Shown: one piece after another, positions 17,501 through 30,407 of the stretch
Layout: each line of letters opens with the position of its first letter
Numbering within the stretch: the stretch's first letter is position 1
Assembly (NCBI GenBank): GCA_019155185.1
Contig: CM032816.1
Coordinates: 8,844,510 to 8,908,509 of the forward strand
Source: Beaufortia kweichowensis
Lineage: Eukaryota > Chordata > Actinopteri > Cypriniformes > Gastromyzontidae
Reading direction: 5' to 3'
Length of the DNA stretch: 64,000 nt
The notes under the pieces: model-generated
Told to the model about the DNA's origin: nothing
The model's database searches: none
The model's input: the letters and a program-made list of their open reading frames with translations, nothing else
Translations under genes and position numbers: made by a program

Positions 17501-20500
17501 CAATTTGAGGTATTATTTGTGCAAAATAATAAAACATAGTGTTAATAAAATCATTAATTTCAGTATTTAAAATCATTCCAGTTTAATAAAATGTAATTTG
17601 AGTTCTGCATTCCTCATATAATCTTTCATTTAAAAAAAATAAACACACATTATGATTTTGCACAAAACTGCAACAAAAATGCATTGAAGTTGATGTCATG
17701 ACTAGTATGAGAGAACATTTTTTTACAATTACATGGCTGCTAAAAAACACAATTATTATTTTTAGGTAAACTATGCCTTTAAAAGCACTGACACAAAGTG
17801 AGTTTAGCCATTTTAATAAGCAGAGGCAGTCAGTGACTGAGACAAAGAATAATAGACCAACAGATTATAAAATGCAGAGTCAACAAAACAAACAAACTAA
17901 ATCTACAAAGTACAAAGACAGTCCCATCTGTCAATATAACACAAGGTTCGATACTCTCCGCCCCTTTTTGCACATTGCGGCGTTTACTTAGCGCACACCC
18001 CAACCTCGAAAACGCACCCCGGGAACCCATGATGATGCCTGACCCACTTTTCCCTAGGCTGCTATTTTGAGGCATTCCTTGGGGACAGATGGAAAGAGAG
18101 AGAGAAAGGCCGAGAGAAGGAAAGGAGACTGAAGTGGAAAACGGAGGTGTGGAAATCTGTGACAGGGATGTCCCGTCTTTTAAGAGGTGTGATTCACCGA
18201 AACAAACCTAGTAAAGGGGGCCGATAGGGTTCCATCTGTCAGCGTGCAGAACTCGAGTCACACATGCGAGATAGGCCAACTGTCTCCACTACCACGAGTA
18301 GCACATGGGAGCAAAATATCAACACAAGCTTAACACAGCAACAAACAGCCTGGAGGTGTGTGTGCCAACCTGTACACAATGACATCAAGGTATCTGGCCT
18401 TAAACTTATTTGTAAATGACCTCCACTCCAATTTACCCTAAACCAAAAACCTGTCATTATTTAGTCATCCTTATGTTGTTCCAAACCTGTATGACTCTTA
18501 TGCTTTTGAATAATCTGTTAACCCTCCAGTAAGCTTTTAACTACTGTACGTTTGATGACTACCTATAAAACCTGTTTTGACCGGATCACCATTTCATCAA
18601 AAGATGACTCAAAAGATTTTAGGTAATTTTAAGTAATTAAAATGTGTACCTGGATTTTGTTTTGATGATAACACAGTGCTGCTACAAGACTTCAAAAGAA
18701 ATATACTGTATTGCCAGCATAGATATGTATATATAGATGTTACATTCAGTCAGATGTAAACATGTAATATTCATACAAAGTATAACTACGGTTGCAGACA
18801 CATAGTCAGCATAGACACATAATTGACTGTTCCAATATGGCAGACGTCTTACACATAACAGCACATAGAAACGGACGCTAATGTGGCATCTATGCATATA
18901 TATAATTATGGTTGCACATACCACTTACGTGACACTCTTTATTCATCATTTCCCCTTTATGTTAAAAGTAAGTAACAAGGAAAGCAACAGGACATGAATG
19001 TACCTTTATTTAAAATTGTTCAGATACCATACAACATTTGTCTTGAACCTTTGTAAACAATGTTTGGGCTCTGATGTGGGGAAGAACCTAAAATAAATTG
19101 ATGGCCCCTCGATCTGTGAAATCCTGGGAAGAACTTGCTCTCACAGTCTTAATTAGACCCTCTATTGGTCTTAATGAGCTCTGGCTCAGACCACAACACT
19201 AATGGGAGATGTGTGTTTGTGTGACTCTGTTGTTGTGTATTTCAGCAGTCAAGAGGGGAGCGGCTAATGGTCAATAAGACACTTTAACTTAAATGCAACC
19301 TTAATTGCACTCTTTAAAATAAAGATTTCAAAAGGGTTTTACAGCCTGATGATAAGCAGAAGCTTTAAAGTTGCATTAAACCATGACCATCTTTAACAGT
19401 TATTTTACAAAGGGTGGTGAAATGGTGCACGATGCAAAGCTGTGCAACCCCTTAACCATGATAAACACTAAAACACAGCTGTAATTTGCTTATTAGTTTT
19501 ACACTGATGCTACCTATAAGAAGTTATTAACATCAGTATCATATAAATTATTTAATAAAATCACAATATCAGTTCTTAGACTATACTGTTGCAAACTTAG
19601 TGCATTAAATTTAATTGATGTACATCTTTTAATCCAAAATTAAGCTTCTAGATTGTAGATTTTTACAAAAATTACATCATGTACCAGTGCTCACTTTCCT
19701 CTGTTATCAGATAATATTTACAACCAAAACAATGAAATGGAGAAAATACTGTATAGTTTAATGTTAAAATCAAAATAACATCAGAAACGGTTTTATTAGC
19801 AGACTTGATTCATTCAAGATGATTTAATAAATTTCATTTTAAAGAGTGTATGAGCCAAATATGCTTCACATTACTTTTGATTTTCAATTATAAATCTTTG
19901 GTGTCTACGAACCTTTGCAGACTACAGTTCAGCAAACACAAAGTCACAAAGACTTTCTCACGCTTTTGTAAGTCTTGTATAGTCACATTTGTTCACTGAA
20001 ATGTCAACTTGATTAAAATGATTATTAAAAACCATGTAATTCAGCTCTAATCCGCATCAGTTCCACCTCGAAAAAACAATCAAGGCTTGTGACTCGGAAA
20101 GCATATCTTTGCTTTGTGTCTCCACACGAACGTGTAATAGAGTTAAAGTGTCCCTTGGCTCGTGATCTCCAAGCTGACGTCTTTCTCAATCAGAACCGAC
20201 CGCTCTGACTGATCCCCATGCATTTTTGATGACACCCACACATATACAGTAGTTCTTGCTCAGTTGCCCACGGTGGAAGATGAACAAGTCGAAAACTTGT
20301 GCCAGTTCTGCTATTAAAATTCCCACAGCTCACCAACAGTGCACTGTACTAAATTCCATTATCTCTTTGAAATTATAAACTTGGGGCCTTATTCAGCAAA
20401 TCGAGTTTAAGCAAAGTAAGCAAAAAGTAAAGTATATAACAGCAATTGAATACAAAGGCAATGCTAATAAAAGAATACTTTATATTATTCAAAATGCAAT

Positions 20501-23151
20501 ACTGCACAGTAATACTGTATATACCATAGCAGTAAATACTAATGTTGCCAAATTGGTATTTTAAGTATGCATACTTCATATTTCATACTTGAATTCTAAT
20601 CTAATCATGACAAGCTATATATTGATAGAAGGGTCTAAGACTTAAGAATACATATTTGACTAATGTTCATAACAATAAAAAAAAATATGATGTTAAAAAT
20701 GATATTTTTCAAAATACCTAAAATTAAAACAAAATATTTTTTGATTTATTGATTTTGGATAGTGCATTTATGTGTATGCATAAGTGCAGTAACATTTATC
20801 AGATTAAATATACACACAAATATTTTAATCCAATATTGTGTAAGAATATATTGGGTGTTCTAATAAAATAAGCAGTTAAGACACTGGAAGGTCGAGTCAA
20901 CTGCAAAGCATTGTGGGATACTACAATGTATTCTACAAGTACAACATTTTCTACACGGTTTGCTCTGGTTATTCACAATTACACAATAAACCTGCAATAT
21001 TAATTTTAAGTCCCAAAATGACCAATCAGAATCGAGTATGCAGTAATGTGTCTTATATGACAGCGTCTGCCATGTCAACACTGAATAAACGTATTGATCT
21101 GTGTCTCCCACAGAGAACCTGAAAGATCAGTGTTTCCTAAAAAGTATTCAAACAAAACGATTGATTAAAACAAGGGAGGTTACAGACAGCAGTGATGCTT
21201 AATCAATTACCAACAGGGGGACTTTGTAAAGATCTTAATAGTTCTGTTCCTAAACCTAGTGACCTTCTTTGCTGACTACTGTCTACATAGACATCTGTCT
21301 TGTCATGAAACCTGTAGGCAGTAACTCAAACAAAATCTCAAACTCGACAAATGTTGGGTATGATAATCAATCATTTTAATTACATTAAACTATTTATAAT
21401 TGGCACTTAAGTGTTTAAAAAAAATGTAAATTGCATTCTGGGATTGTTACATGAGGCAGCACAATTCTGCACCAAAGCAACACATTACATCACAAAACTG
21501 CGTCATAAAGGACCCAACGGCTAAAACACTTTTTGAGACTATTCATACACAGTTATTTTATAAGCTACGACCTCCAGTTTGTGTTCAGTACAGCTATAAA
21601 TGTGACATTCGAAACAAAGCTATGAATCCAAAACCTGTTTAGTGCCTTGAAATCAAGCCGTTATGAATATACCCATGACGTTTCAAACAAAAGTGATAAT
21701 ATTTAGTATGGCCACTCAAAACGACAAAGAGGCTGATGTACTGGCAGGAAACACTGCATGACTCAGCACAAAACCACACACAAAAACAGGTCAAACCATT
21801 TAAAGGGTGTAAAGCGCTGCAGGACTAACTAGAAACCACAAGTGCCCGGACAACAGTGACTTCCTGCGACCATTTATTTGTCACGACACGCCACGGCTTA
21901 CAATGATATATATCCATCACTGCATGCAGTTCTCTCAGAACTCGATTTCACTCTCCGGCCTTTTATTACAAAATATTGATCAGTATTGATTGATCAGGGG
22001 CCATAACCGTGAACCAGCTCTATTAATAAAATCTGACACACACACACGAGACCTTAGTGTTTAACAGTACTGAGAAGAAACTAAACAACATTAGTGGCAT
22101 TTTTATTAATGTAACAATAGTTACTCTAGGTCTATTTTTAAAGTAGTGTAACTTTTTCAGCAACAAGCTACTTTTTCTATGTGTGCAGTGTGATTTTTTT
22201 TACCAAAATGTACAACAGAGCAAGATGAGGCGATATTTCAAGACGCACATCTCATATGTAGCATTTAAGCAAATTCATGCATCTGACAAATGACACTATG
22301 GCTGTATTTTCCAGTTTAATTACATCTATTGTAAAATTAAGTAAAATTATTGCTGTTATCATAATTTGATGCTTCATACTAAACAAATGCACAATTAATT
22401 GCACAATTAAACAGTATCATCTAACATTTGCTCTAATCTGTGATAGCTTTACTTGTTGTTCTAAAAGAGTAAAAAACAACTTTTAATTAACTTTTAACTT
22501 TTAATATTTGTCTCCTAAAGTCGCTTTGGATAAAAGTGTCAGCTAAATGCCTAAATGTAAATGTAGTCGACTACAGTCTCAAAGAGGATTAAAATTATCC
22601 ACATTTGAGTAAATACTTAACAATACTGTCCAAAAGGACAACAAAACCAATTCATATCTACAGAAATACAATGCAACTATTGCATTGTCTTGATGATGTT
22701 TCTGTAAACGGTTTACATTTGTACAGATCATACAATGACTCCATCTGCAAACAAACACTGACATCAAAAAAGCTGTATTTCAAGATAGCCTTTTATGAGG
22801 TAATGTTTACAGAGGGATTCACAAGCCTAGGACATAATTAATTATTTATGGATATGTGTGTGTGCACAATGTAGTCAGTTAGTGGTTAACCAATACATAT
22901 AAGCGACTGTTTTAACGTGCGGTCTCATGGATATATAAAAATACATTAGTGAAAATAGATGTTTTAATTAATGGGTCGGTTTATAAATCCCTCATCTTGA
23001 CACCGCCCCTTGGGTTATACATGTATGTTGAACCTGATGGCTGTGTCATCAATAGCTTTATCAGTCTAATACAAGGATGAAGGATAGAAAAGAGGGAGGA
23101 ACTTAAGGGAACAACAAGATGAGGATGTAAACATGGTGACACAGCAATATT

Positions 23152-23248
<97 letters not shown>

Positions 23249-26200
23249 AAAAACACAACATGACAGCTTCTTTCCTAGCAGTATCAGAAGACCATGTCTT
23301 CTCACAACAAGCAGTTTAGTCTCAGATTCAAGGGCAGAGGAGTGAAGGGCATTCCCTGTCACTATTTCAGAGGCGTTTCATTAGCTTATTCAGCACAAGT
23401 GTGGCTGTGTGTGTGCACGCCTCCATATTACATTATGGATGGTACACATATATATATATATATATTTTAATCATTTCTGCTATACAGTCCCACAGGAGAT
23501 TTAATTCTTCAGCTGTTGTTCTTGCATAGCGGCTTGAGTTTAAACTGAAATATTCTGATTTTAGATTCCTGGCAAATATTTAAGAAAAATCTGAGATGCA
23601 CAAAATTGAAAGCGTTCATCCAAAAATAAAAGACTTTTCATAATGTATTCACCCTCATGTCGTGTTCTTCTGAGGAAAGTAAAAAAATAAATTTTAAGAA
23701 ACGTCTCTGTGGTTTTCCATACAAAGTCAATGGAAGCCAATGTTGTTTGCTTATCAACATTCTGCAGAACAAAAAGTTTAAAGGGTGAATAAATTAATTT
23801 TTGGGTCAACTATCCCTTTAAGCATATTTTATCATCATTTCATCTCATTGGTATTAAGGAGAAACAATTGAGATATTAAAAATTAGCAAGTCGAAAATTT
23901 CCTAAAAATGAAGCAAGATGGTCAACAGCTGATACATACACAGGCTTTAAATAGGAAAAACTGTTGAAATAAATCAATGCCAGATGTAAACAAGTCAATC
24001 ATCAATCAATCGCCATCAACCACTAACTTAACATTCATCATATAATGGTTCAAATAGTTACAAGATACAAATGAGCTCACTGCAGATATGAATTCATTTA
24101 AATGCAAACTGTAGAGAGATACAGCCATCTTGGGAGAGGAGCGTGTACATAACATCACGAAGACAGAAAGCAACAAAAACAAATCAATATTGCATGCTGT
24201 TTTCGCTGTAAAGAATACCGTCTGCAAGGAGGCATGCTGCGTCTCAAGTAAAAGCGCGGCCCTTCTCTGTGAATGAAACGTCCAGGATGCCCATACATGG
24301 GCTTACCTGTGTTCTGACATCAGAACGAACTCTCCTCAACTAGTTTCAACTTATTACCTCCAGTCGGAAAAGAACAGCTGTTTCCATGGCAACAGAGGAA
24401 CGAGAGAGAGGTAATGACATGGAGAGGGAGAGGAGTGTCTGTGTGAGTGTGTTTATATGTGTGTTTTTGTGTATGTAAGTGTCTGTGTGTATGTTTGGGT
24501 CGAGAAGAGGTTTTTACTTCCTGATTACAGGATATTGTTTTGGTCTTGGTGAGTTTATTTTCATCATGCAACAACATGTAAGCAACACCATGCACAGAAA
24601 AATATAAGCAAAGCTCAGGGCCACGACCGTTGTTAAACAATGTTGCAGAGGTCCCTGGGGCCGCACAAGCCGCCCTTGTGTTTGTCACAGGTTTATCTTT
24701 AGCTAGTCTCCACTGTATAATGGAAAGGTTTGGTCCCCGCACCATGGAAACAGTTGTCATGGCCTCTCGCCGTCTGCTAATTGGCCAGTCGTTTGCACAA
24801 GCGTCTCCTACTTCATTGAAGGGCCCGTCAGCTGTCGTTCACAGGGGCCGCTAGATGCAAAACACGGCACGCAGGAAGGGGAACTCTCTTTCTCGCCATC
24901 TTTCCCTCCCTTGATGAAATAAATGTTCGAGTGTTGTGGGGGTGGCAGGCTAGTTGAGGCTCCATGCAGAACGAGAAAGAGTGGCGACAAGGTTGTCACA
25001 GCAACAGTCGACCTCTTTCAACTTTGCTGTGTGTGTGTATGCACGAAGTGTGTTTGGATCTGTGTGTTTTTTTGTGGCAGTAAGACGCTAGCGCATGTCT
25101 TTGTGCACATCTGTGTTTTTGCATGAATGCATTACACCATGAGCTGAGAGAGAGGCAAAGAAAAAGCAGAAATAATTTCCAGAGAGTGACCTATATTCTT
25201 GAATCCTGCTGCCAGACAGATCAGCACAGATGTTTCACAATCCCAACATTCCTAAAAGACTTACCATTAAAACCAACACCATAACACTTTATTTTGGTTG
25301 CAATTAAAGCAAAATTATTTATTCTTTTCCACTCCAGTGAGCAGTTAACTAGTATGGCAAAATGATAAGTTTCCAATTCATGAACATATCATTCAGACCA
25401 GCTCCCTGGACAGATAAAAAAATGATTAATTCATGAATCTGGTACTTCTAAGATTTCTAAAAACTTACTTAAATTAAAGCATTACATTTACATTTACGTT
25501 TATACAATTGGCAGATGCTTTTAAACGTAGCAGTATGGGACACTTTTTGATACTTTAATGTTCAATTAAATTAAAAATTGCAATAAAAACTAGCTTAGAA
25601 AGTAAATAAGTAAATAATGGTAGAATTTACATTTACATTTTGGGTGACTTATATTTGAATGTAAAATCTGTTGATCTACTGTGATGTCACATTGGTTATA
25701 AATATATATGCTGGATGCTTTAAGAGCAAGAAATAAACAGCATTGGAAGCAAGTGAATGATTAATCAGTTTTCCAACGGCTGGGCAATAATAATTAAACA
25801 GAGCACTTTTAGCAGAGTGATTACTTGTAATCTGCTTTCGTGGAGCAAACAGGTAAGAGACTGAATCAACCAGTACACAGATGCTTTAGTTGTAATCTGT
25901 ATGGTCAGTCTTTGGAAACAAGCACACTTGACACACAGACAATGCAGAATGGGTTTCATATCTGACCTGACCAACTTCTATGAAAGAGATGCTAATTCCA
26001 TTTTAAACAAAGGAAGAAAAAGATACTGCTAACCTTAAATCACCAACAGGACAATTTCAAGAGATCTCAATGTTACCAAAGATGGTCAATGTACAGTAAA
26101 GCAGCTATTAGAAACATCATGGATGAAGTTTGACACATGAGAGAAATGAATAAAGCAAGCTGACTTGCACTTCTCGAAAATATGTTGCAAGTCGACCAGC

Positions 26201-27984
26201 CGCTCGTGTAAACAGTACTTCTGTTTGCCTAGTGAGAATAAACAGAATTAACTTGTAAGACACTGATTGAATCCAGACTCATTCATGCCTCGTACAGCCT
26301 GTAGGGGTTTGATAGCAAGCTAACAGGTTTAATATCAAATGATTTCAATTAAAGTTTTTTCCGGTAAATCTGTAAAACAAAACTGTTAACATGTGAACGT
26401 ATGATTATTAACTTAAACTATTCGTACATGATTTTTGCTGTTAATGTGTGAAATGTATTTTAGGTTAACTCACTTGACATTTTTTCAAGGTTTAATGTCT
26501 TGAGGCCTATATTCAAATAATCATACTGCTGTGAGTAGATAAATTTACATATATGTTGTTTTTAAATTATGGACCACTTGGTCTGATATGGGTATACACT
26601 CTTAAAAATGGTGCTTCTTGGTGTCATTAAAGAACCATTTTTTGATCAGTGGTTCCAAAAAGAACATTTATCATCATTTATCATTTTTTTGTTTTAAAAA
26701 AGGTTCTTTGTAGTGGTAAAAGGGTACTTTTAAGACTAATAAAAAAGGTAAGAAAGATTTTAAGAACCTTTGATTGAAAGGTTCTTTGGGAAACCAAAAA
26801 TGGATCTTATATGGCTGTAAAAAAACCTTCTGAAGCACCTTTATTTTTAAGAGTGTATATATATTAAAGTGAATGTGTTACCCCTATTTCATATATTGTT
26901 TGAAATGACATACTTTCAAGCACTGGGGAACAGGCAGTACTGTTCCCAGAACTGATCCCCCTATGGTCCCCAGGTCCCACCCTTTAGAAATGCACCTGAC
27001 CTCTCATGTGTTCGCTGTGACATTCATTAACTCACAGTCGCAACCTGGCAACCTGTGGGTGATCTCTGTTTAGATGCCAAATTACGCACCGTGACATTCA
27101 GAGGTGAACGTTCCCTCACAATAAGAGAAACCTCATTTGGTGTCAGTGAAATAACCTTTAAGGGAAAAACAGAGTCGAATTGTTTACATCTGTCGCGATT
27201 TCCTCAAGAGACCACATTTGGGGTTTGCTTAACGAGCACCGAGGGACCGAGGCGTCAGAGCGCTGCGGCTCGGGCCTTAACAAGCTCAGACATATTGTGG
27301 TTCGAGCTAAGCGGATGATCACCATTGAGCCCCCCTCCCTCTGTAATCACGGGCTAATTGTCTCGGTAAGACCTGGCAGCCGGCCGCCACAGACGCGACG
27401 CGTCCAGCCTTTGGTCAGACAGGTCTGTGCGCAATCCCCCTCCCACGGGCGCGCGCGCGCGCTCAGACCCTGTAAAGTTCAACGGGCGAAACCGGAGCAG
27501 CAGCGTGCCCTCGAGCCATATTCCGTACTACATGTGGCATCGATGTAGTTCGGTGCCCCCGCGCCCTGTTTATGCGCAGTTTCGGTGATCACTTACCGCT
27601 ATGAGCGCTAAACCACCGGGGCGCGATGTGCAGGGGTAAAGTGTCTGCCAATGACGCGCGGGATCCCAGGTAAAGCATACCGTCCGTGTGGTGCCCGCCG
27701 CCCGGTTCCTGGAATCCGTTCCCGTTATGGGCCGAATCCGAGCCAGAACCCCCTCCGGCTCTGTCCGAGTCTGTTCCTCTGGGGGTGTAAAACCCGAAGG
27801 GCACTGTGGCGCTGTGATCTATGCCCATCCCCGCCACGGAGCTCACCGAGCGGCTGCGCAGTCCCATCGTGCCACCTGGCCGGTAGTGCCCGAAGTGGGC
27901 CGAGGGTGGCACCGCGCTGTCATCTGTCGATACGCCGGGAAAAGCTCCCCGGGGCCGCCCCGCCGTACTCTGCTTGCCCCCCAT
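11525..27984 (-). CDS. znrf1: E3 ubiquitin-protein ligase ZNRF1 (4 coding exons)
   Basis: ZNRF1 is a zinc-and-RING-finger E3 ligase on endosomal, lysosomal and synaptic membranes. Coding exons on the minus strand: 27984-27597, 16415-16320, 12356-12251, 11582-11525 (648 nt, 215 residues; human 227). Phases match at every junction. Gly2 in MGGKQS is the known N-myristoylation context. Residues 3-129 are low-complexity Gly/Ser-rich, with conserved patches GLRSRSVSSVAGMG and LYLGSRASLAD. The zinc finger has C133, C136, H148 and C152 (FKCPVC...HFIMC). The RING finger has C172, C175, C190, C192, H195, C198, C209 and H212 (ECVICLEE...LPCLCIYHKSC...SCPEH). The protein ends HPSD, as in other ZNRF1s. 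The 11-kb first intron and CpG-rich first exon are usual for the gene. No defect was seen. Confidence 0.95.
12251..12356 (-). CDS. znrf1: znrf1 exon 3 (RING finger core)
   Basis: The minus strand encodes DDVLSRDAGECVICLEEL, then QQGDTIARLPCLCIYHK, holding the first five RING ligands. It is flanked by a TTACAG acceptor and a GGTAAG donor. Confidence 0.93.
12357..16319. other. znrf1: znrf1 intron 2
   Basis: No additional exon was recognised. A GC-richer, non-repetitive patch at about 14290-14460 stands out from the AT-rich surroundings and could be a conserved non-coding element, but conservation cannot be judged from one sequence. Confidence 0.5.
13137..13161. repeat. (AC)n microsatellite
   Basis: A pure CA dinucleotide run of about 25 bases in znrf1 intron 2. 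Confidence 0.9.
16320..16415 (-). CDS. znrf1: znrf1 exon 2 (zinc finger)
   Basis: The minus strand encodes FKCPVCSKSVASNEMEVH, then FIMCLSKPRLSYN. The C-x2-C and H-x3-C spacing is that of the ZNRF zinc finger. Acceptor TCCACAG and donor GGTAAG are both good, with phase 1 at each end. Confidence 0.93.
17385..17495 (+). repeat. Dispersed repeat (AATCATCCTACATAATG family), copy 2
   Basis: It contains AAATCATCCAACATAATG, then CTTGATATCTTTAATATTGA and a CCATGTCAAAGAAA tail, in the same order as the copies at 31390 and (reverse) 10884 and 62265. Confidence 0.65.
18440..18505. repeat. Fragment of the cyprinid fold-back repeat
   Basis: The text CCTGTCATTATTTAGTCATC followed by TGTTGTTCCAAACCTGTATG is an internal part of the family whose fuller copies lie at 36228 and 46915. 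Confidence 0.55.
20583..20690 (+). repeat. Dispersed repeat, pair with 56951-57060
   Basis: GAATTCTAATCTAATCATGA and CTATATATTGATAGAA are shared almost exactly with 56951-57060, followed by weaker similarity through an ATAACAATAAA block. Two copies 36 kb apart mark an interspersed element of unknown family. Confidence 0.65.
22505..22568 (-). repeat. Fragment of teleost CATTTAGCTGAC repeat
   Basis: The minus strand reads ACATTTAGGCATTTAGCTGA and then CTTTTATCCAAAGCGACTTT, the same core as the repeat in ldhd intron 10. Confidence 0.7.
23155..23247. repeat. (GA)n microsatellite
   Basis: An uninterrupted GA run of 93 bases in znrf1 intron 1. Overlapping leucine-serine open frames on the minus strand are artefacts. 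Confidence 0.95.
23450..23466. repeat. (AT)n short tandem repeat
   Basis: A short pure AT run in znrf1 intron 1. Confidence 0.8.
23602..23822. repeat. Cyprinid-type fold-back repeat (MITE-like), copy 1
   Basis: The left end reads TTCATCCAAAAATAAAAGAC with TATTCACCCTCATGTCGT after it. The right end reads TTTTTGGGTCAACTATCCCT, its approximate inverted repeat. Internal text around TCAATGGAAGCC is the usual centre of this family. It is a non-autonomous element without coding capacity. Confidence 0.7.
25484..25545. repeat. Fragment of teleost CATTTAGC repeat
   Basis: TACATTTACATTTACGTTTA followed by GGCAGATGCTTTTAAACG matches the head of the repeat in ldhd intron 10, with several changes. Confidence 0.45.
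26597..26856. mobile_element. MITE with terminal inverted repeats, 260 bp
   Basis: The left end CACTCTTAAAAATGGTGCTT is mirrored by the right end, whose reverse complement reads CACTCTTAAAAATAAAGGTG. TATA lies outside both ends (26593-26596 and 26857-26860), consistent with a TA-type target duplication. The interior carries repeated GGTTCTTTG and AAAGAACC segments in both orientations and no reading frame. It is a non-autonomous DNA transposon in znrf1 intron 1. Confidence 0.8.
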
Positions 27985-28550
27985 CCAAAAGTATCCGCTA
28001 AAATGGGTGGGGGTGTCGCGGGAAGGGTGTCACGGGTACGCTTGTCTGCGGCGCTTTTCGAGCCTCCTTCCAACAAGCAACCAAAACAAGCGCTAAAATC
28101 CGGGGTTGTCAAGTCTGACTACAACAGCTGTGTCTCGCAGACGCAACAGCCCATTTTCCTGGTCGAATCATGGACCTAAAGTCTTAATCCCCTGTAACTC
28201 ACAAGTGATGATGATAAAGCCCAAGACGCGATGTCGCGTATTTCATTCAAGCAAAAAACGCAACACGTTCTCCCCTTCTAAGCAAGTGACAGGACAGCCT
28301 GCCCAAAATCACCCGAGACGAGGGCAACAACAGATCCGCAGTACTTTGAATGCAAAATCTCTGTTATTCAGAGAGCATGACTCAATATATATCAGCCATG
28401 ATGTCCCTCCAGTGTGTACGTCCAGGTCCGCTTGTCCTCCCTCCGTCTGCCTGGAGATTCGGGTCAATGAGTGCCGCTCCCCTGCAAGCGCAGATCCGTC
28501 CGTGCGCTCACTCACTCGCCGCTGCTGGGAGACAATAGAGGCGTTTACTG
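27240..28550. promoter_or_regulatory. znrf1: CpG-rich island over the znrf1 5' end
   Basis: G+C and CpG content rise sharply here, including GCGCGCGCGC near 27450, and fall back to AT-rich sequence on both sides. The block covers znrf1 coding exon 1 and its presumed 5' UTR and promoter (27985-28550 on the minus strand). The open frames on the plus strand across it are antisense artefacts of high GC. gins3 starts 1.9 kb further right in the opposite direction. Confidence 0.7.
27597..27984 (-). CDS. znrf1: znrf1 exon 1 (N-myristoylated, low-complexity region)
   Basis: The minus-strand ATG at 27984-27982 opens MGGKQSTAG, the myristoylation context of ZNRF1. The exon ends AHSG at the donor AGCG|GTAAGT, in phase 1. 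It encodes 129 complete residues, a little shorter than in mammals. Confidence 0.94.
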
Positions 28551-30250
28551 CGCATACGCGGATTAACAGTGGCGAGATGTGCAGAGGTGCTGTAAACGCT
28601 TACACGGATTTACAATTTCAATCAATCAGTAAGGAAGATGGGTGCGTTTTGGTTCTGTCGCGGACAGGTCGTGCATTTTAAATGCGTCGCCTACAACAAC
28701 TGCACGGTGATGTGAAAATTGTGTTAACAGTGATATGACCTCGTAACGTTGCCATAACTAAGTTAACACAGAGGCTTCATTTACTCCTCGTGTTTTTATT
28801 TTCCACCTTTTCTATTCAGTTGTGGTCGTAATAAATGAGTTAACATCATGAGGGAGATCATAATCTTTCATCTCCATAATGGGGCAAAATGTGAAGTCAA
28901 CAACCCATAACATTTCAGGGGGATTTGACAGTTAGACAAGATAAATTTACAGCTCTTTGTCCCTTTGTATTCTCTTACTCTCACCATAGATTACAACATT
29001 TGGGTAAATTTACTACAAAATTACAATATGGTCGACCCAGTTCTCAATATGTGGTTACATTCTTGCGTGTAAAACCTTTTGCATGTCTATTATATTATTT
29101 CTGCTGATGACAATACAACAAATGTTTAGTCTCGGTAGCGTACTGTATTCGTTTAATGCATTATTTACTGTTATACACTGTGGACTATTTTAGGAACAGA
29201 AATGCAGTTCGCGGTTAATCAGTATATCTGTGCACATCCATATTTAAATGCAAGAAAGCAGTATAACATTACTCTGTTCTGCACATTGACTACAGCCACC
29301 AGGACCAAAACATAATAGCATGCATATGAAGATACAGAGCAAAAAGAGTGTGCAGTCTAGAAAGAGAAACAAACCTACTGTACTAAGACTTATAAAATAA
29401 AAATTCTTTGGTTTCACATGCAGTTACATTCCATTGAAGAAATAGCCTATTTTAAGCCTATTTTACGCCTCCAGTGTAAGAAAAGGGCCAGGAAAAATCA
29501 TTACAGACCCCCACACACCCCCTATAGCTTCACAAGTCATTGCCTGTAACAGCTAGAATGGTCTCTTACATTTACAGTGCAAAATTGCATGAGGAATTAC
29601 GCAATAAATATGTACATTATTGTGTATTATGTACAAATATAGCTATTTATACAGTTACAGTAGACTACAATTGCACAATGTTTTTTGTAAACGTGTACTC
29701 TTCTTATATATTTAAATGCTTTGAACTAGTGAATCAAAAAAATTTATTGTGTGAGCGTAATGAGTTGTGTTTCAATAACATTATCACCGTCTATTAAATA
29801 ATGATATAATTCTGTTTAATGACTGGGCTGTAGTAAAGCATTGCACGTATACTTACAGGAGATCATTCATACTAGATCCATACATAAATCCAATTCTGGT
29901 CACGATAACTACAACAGGTACAAACGAGCTCGAGTTAAATAAACATGCAGCGACATCTGTTGGCCAACATAACAAATGCACACGCAATCAAAACACAATT
30001 CTCAAATAGCCAAACATAACTCGACATAAGTCGACATAATACAGAAAGAACCAATACGAATTAAAAATAAAACGTTTAAAATGATCTTCACTTTTACATC
30101 TTTTAATACGATCGTTGTCAAAAGCAAACTTTGAAAATGAATAAAAATGCAAAAGCTAATCAAGAACACTGCCTGTTTTCTTTTAAAGAAGACAATCGTC
30201 TTGTTTTTTTTTTCCATTATAAAGCACATCTTTGTAGTAACTCATACAAA
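28551..30250. other. znrf1-gins3 intergenic spacer
   Basis: AT-rich sequence between two divergently transcribed genes. I saw no exon, RNA gene or named repeat. Confidence 0.5.
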
Positions 30251-30407
30251 AGTTGAGAAACTCTGCGATTGCTCACGCCTGCTCTGTGCTCGTGCTCGGT
30301 GCTCGATTACTTCCCATTTGAAGATACGCGCCAAAGGCCTCCGCTTTGACAGTAAGCTTTGCTTTGACAAGTTGATTTTTCATTGCCTGTTTGTGGTAAG
30401 ATTGTAC
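30250..30407 (+). promoter_or_regulatory. gins3: gins3 promoter and 5' UTR with E2F-type site
   Basis: GCGCCAAA at 30328-30335 is the reverse complement of the E2F consensus TTTGGCGC and lies 73 bases before the start codon. Genes for replication factors, including GINS subunits, are commonly driven by E2F at the G1/S transition. The motif is seen; binding is inferred. Confidence 0.5.

Larger units (their letters stand above)
16416..27596. other. znrf1: znrf1 intron 1 (11.2 kb)
   Basis: No coding exon was recognised on either strand. The intron holds the repeats listed separately (17385, 18440, 20583, 22505, 23155, 23450, 23602, 25484, 26597). Non-repetitive, somewhat GC-richer patches at about 16840-17060, 17930-18240 and 24240-24960 are candidates for regulatory elements, but nothing in them can be named. 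Confidence 0.5.

Noticed and set aside
22981..23362. Leucine/serine repeat open frames on the minus strand
   Set aside because: They are produced by the GA microsatellite in znrf1 intron 1.
24320..24760. 146-codon minus-strand open frame
   Set aside because: It holds CA/TG-derived His-Thr repeats, no splice logic and no recognisable domain.
27651..28681. Plus-strand open frames of 116-191 codons
   Set aside because: They are antisense to znrf1 exon 1 and its CpG-rich leader; high GC removes stops. Only the minus frame matches a known protein.
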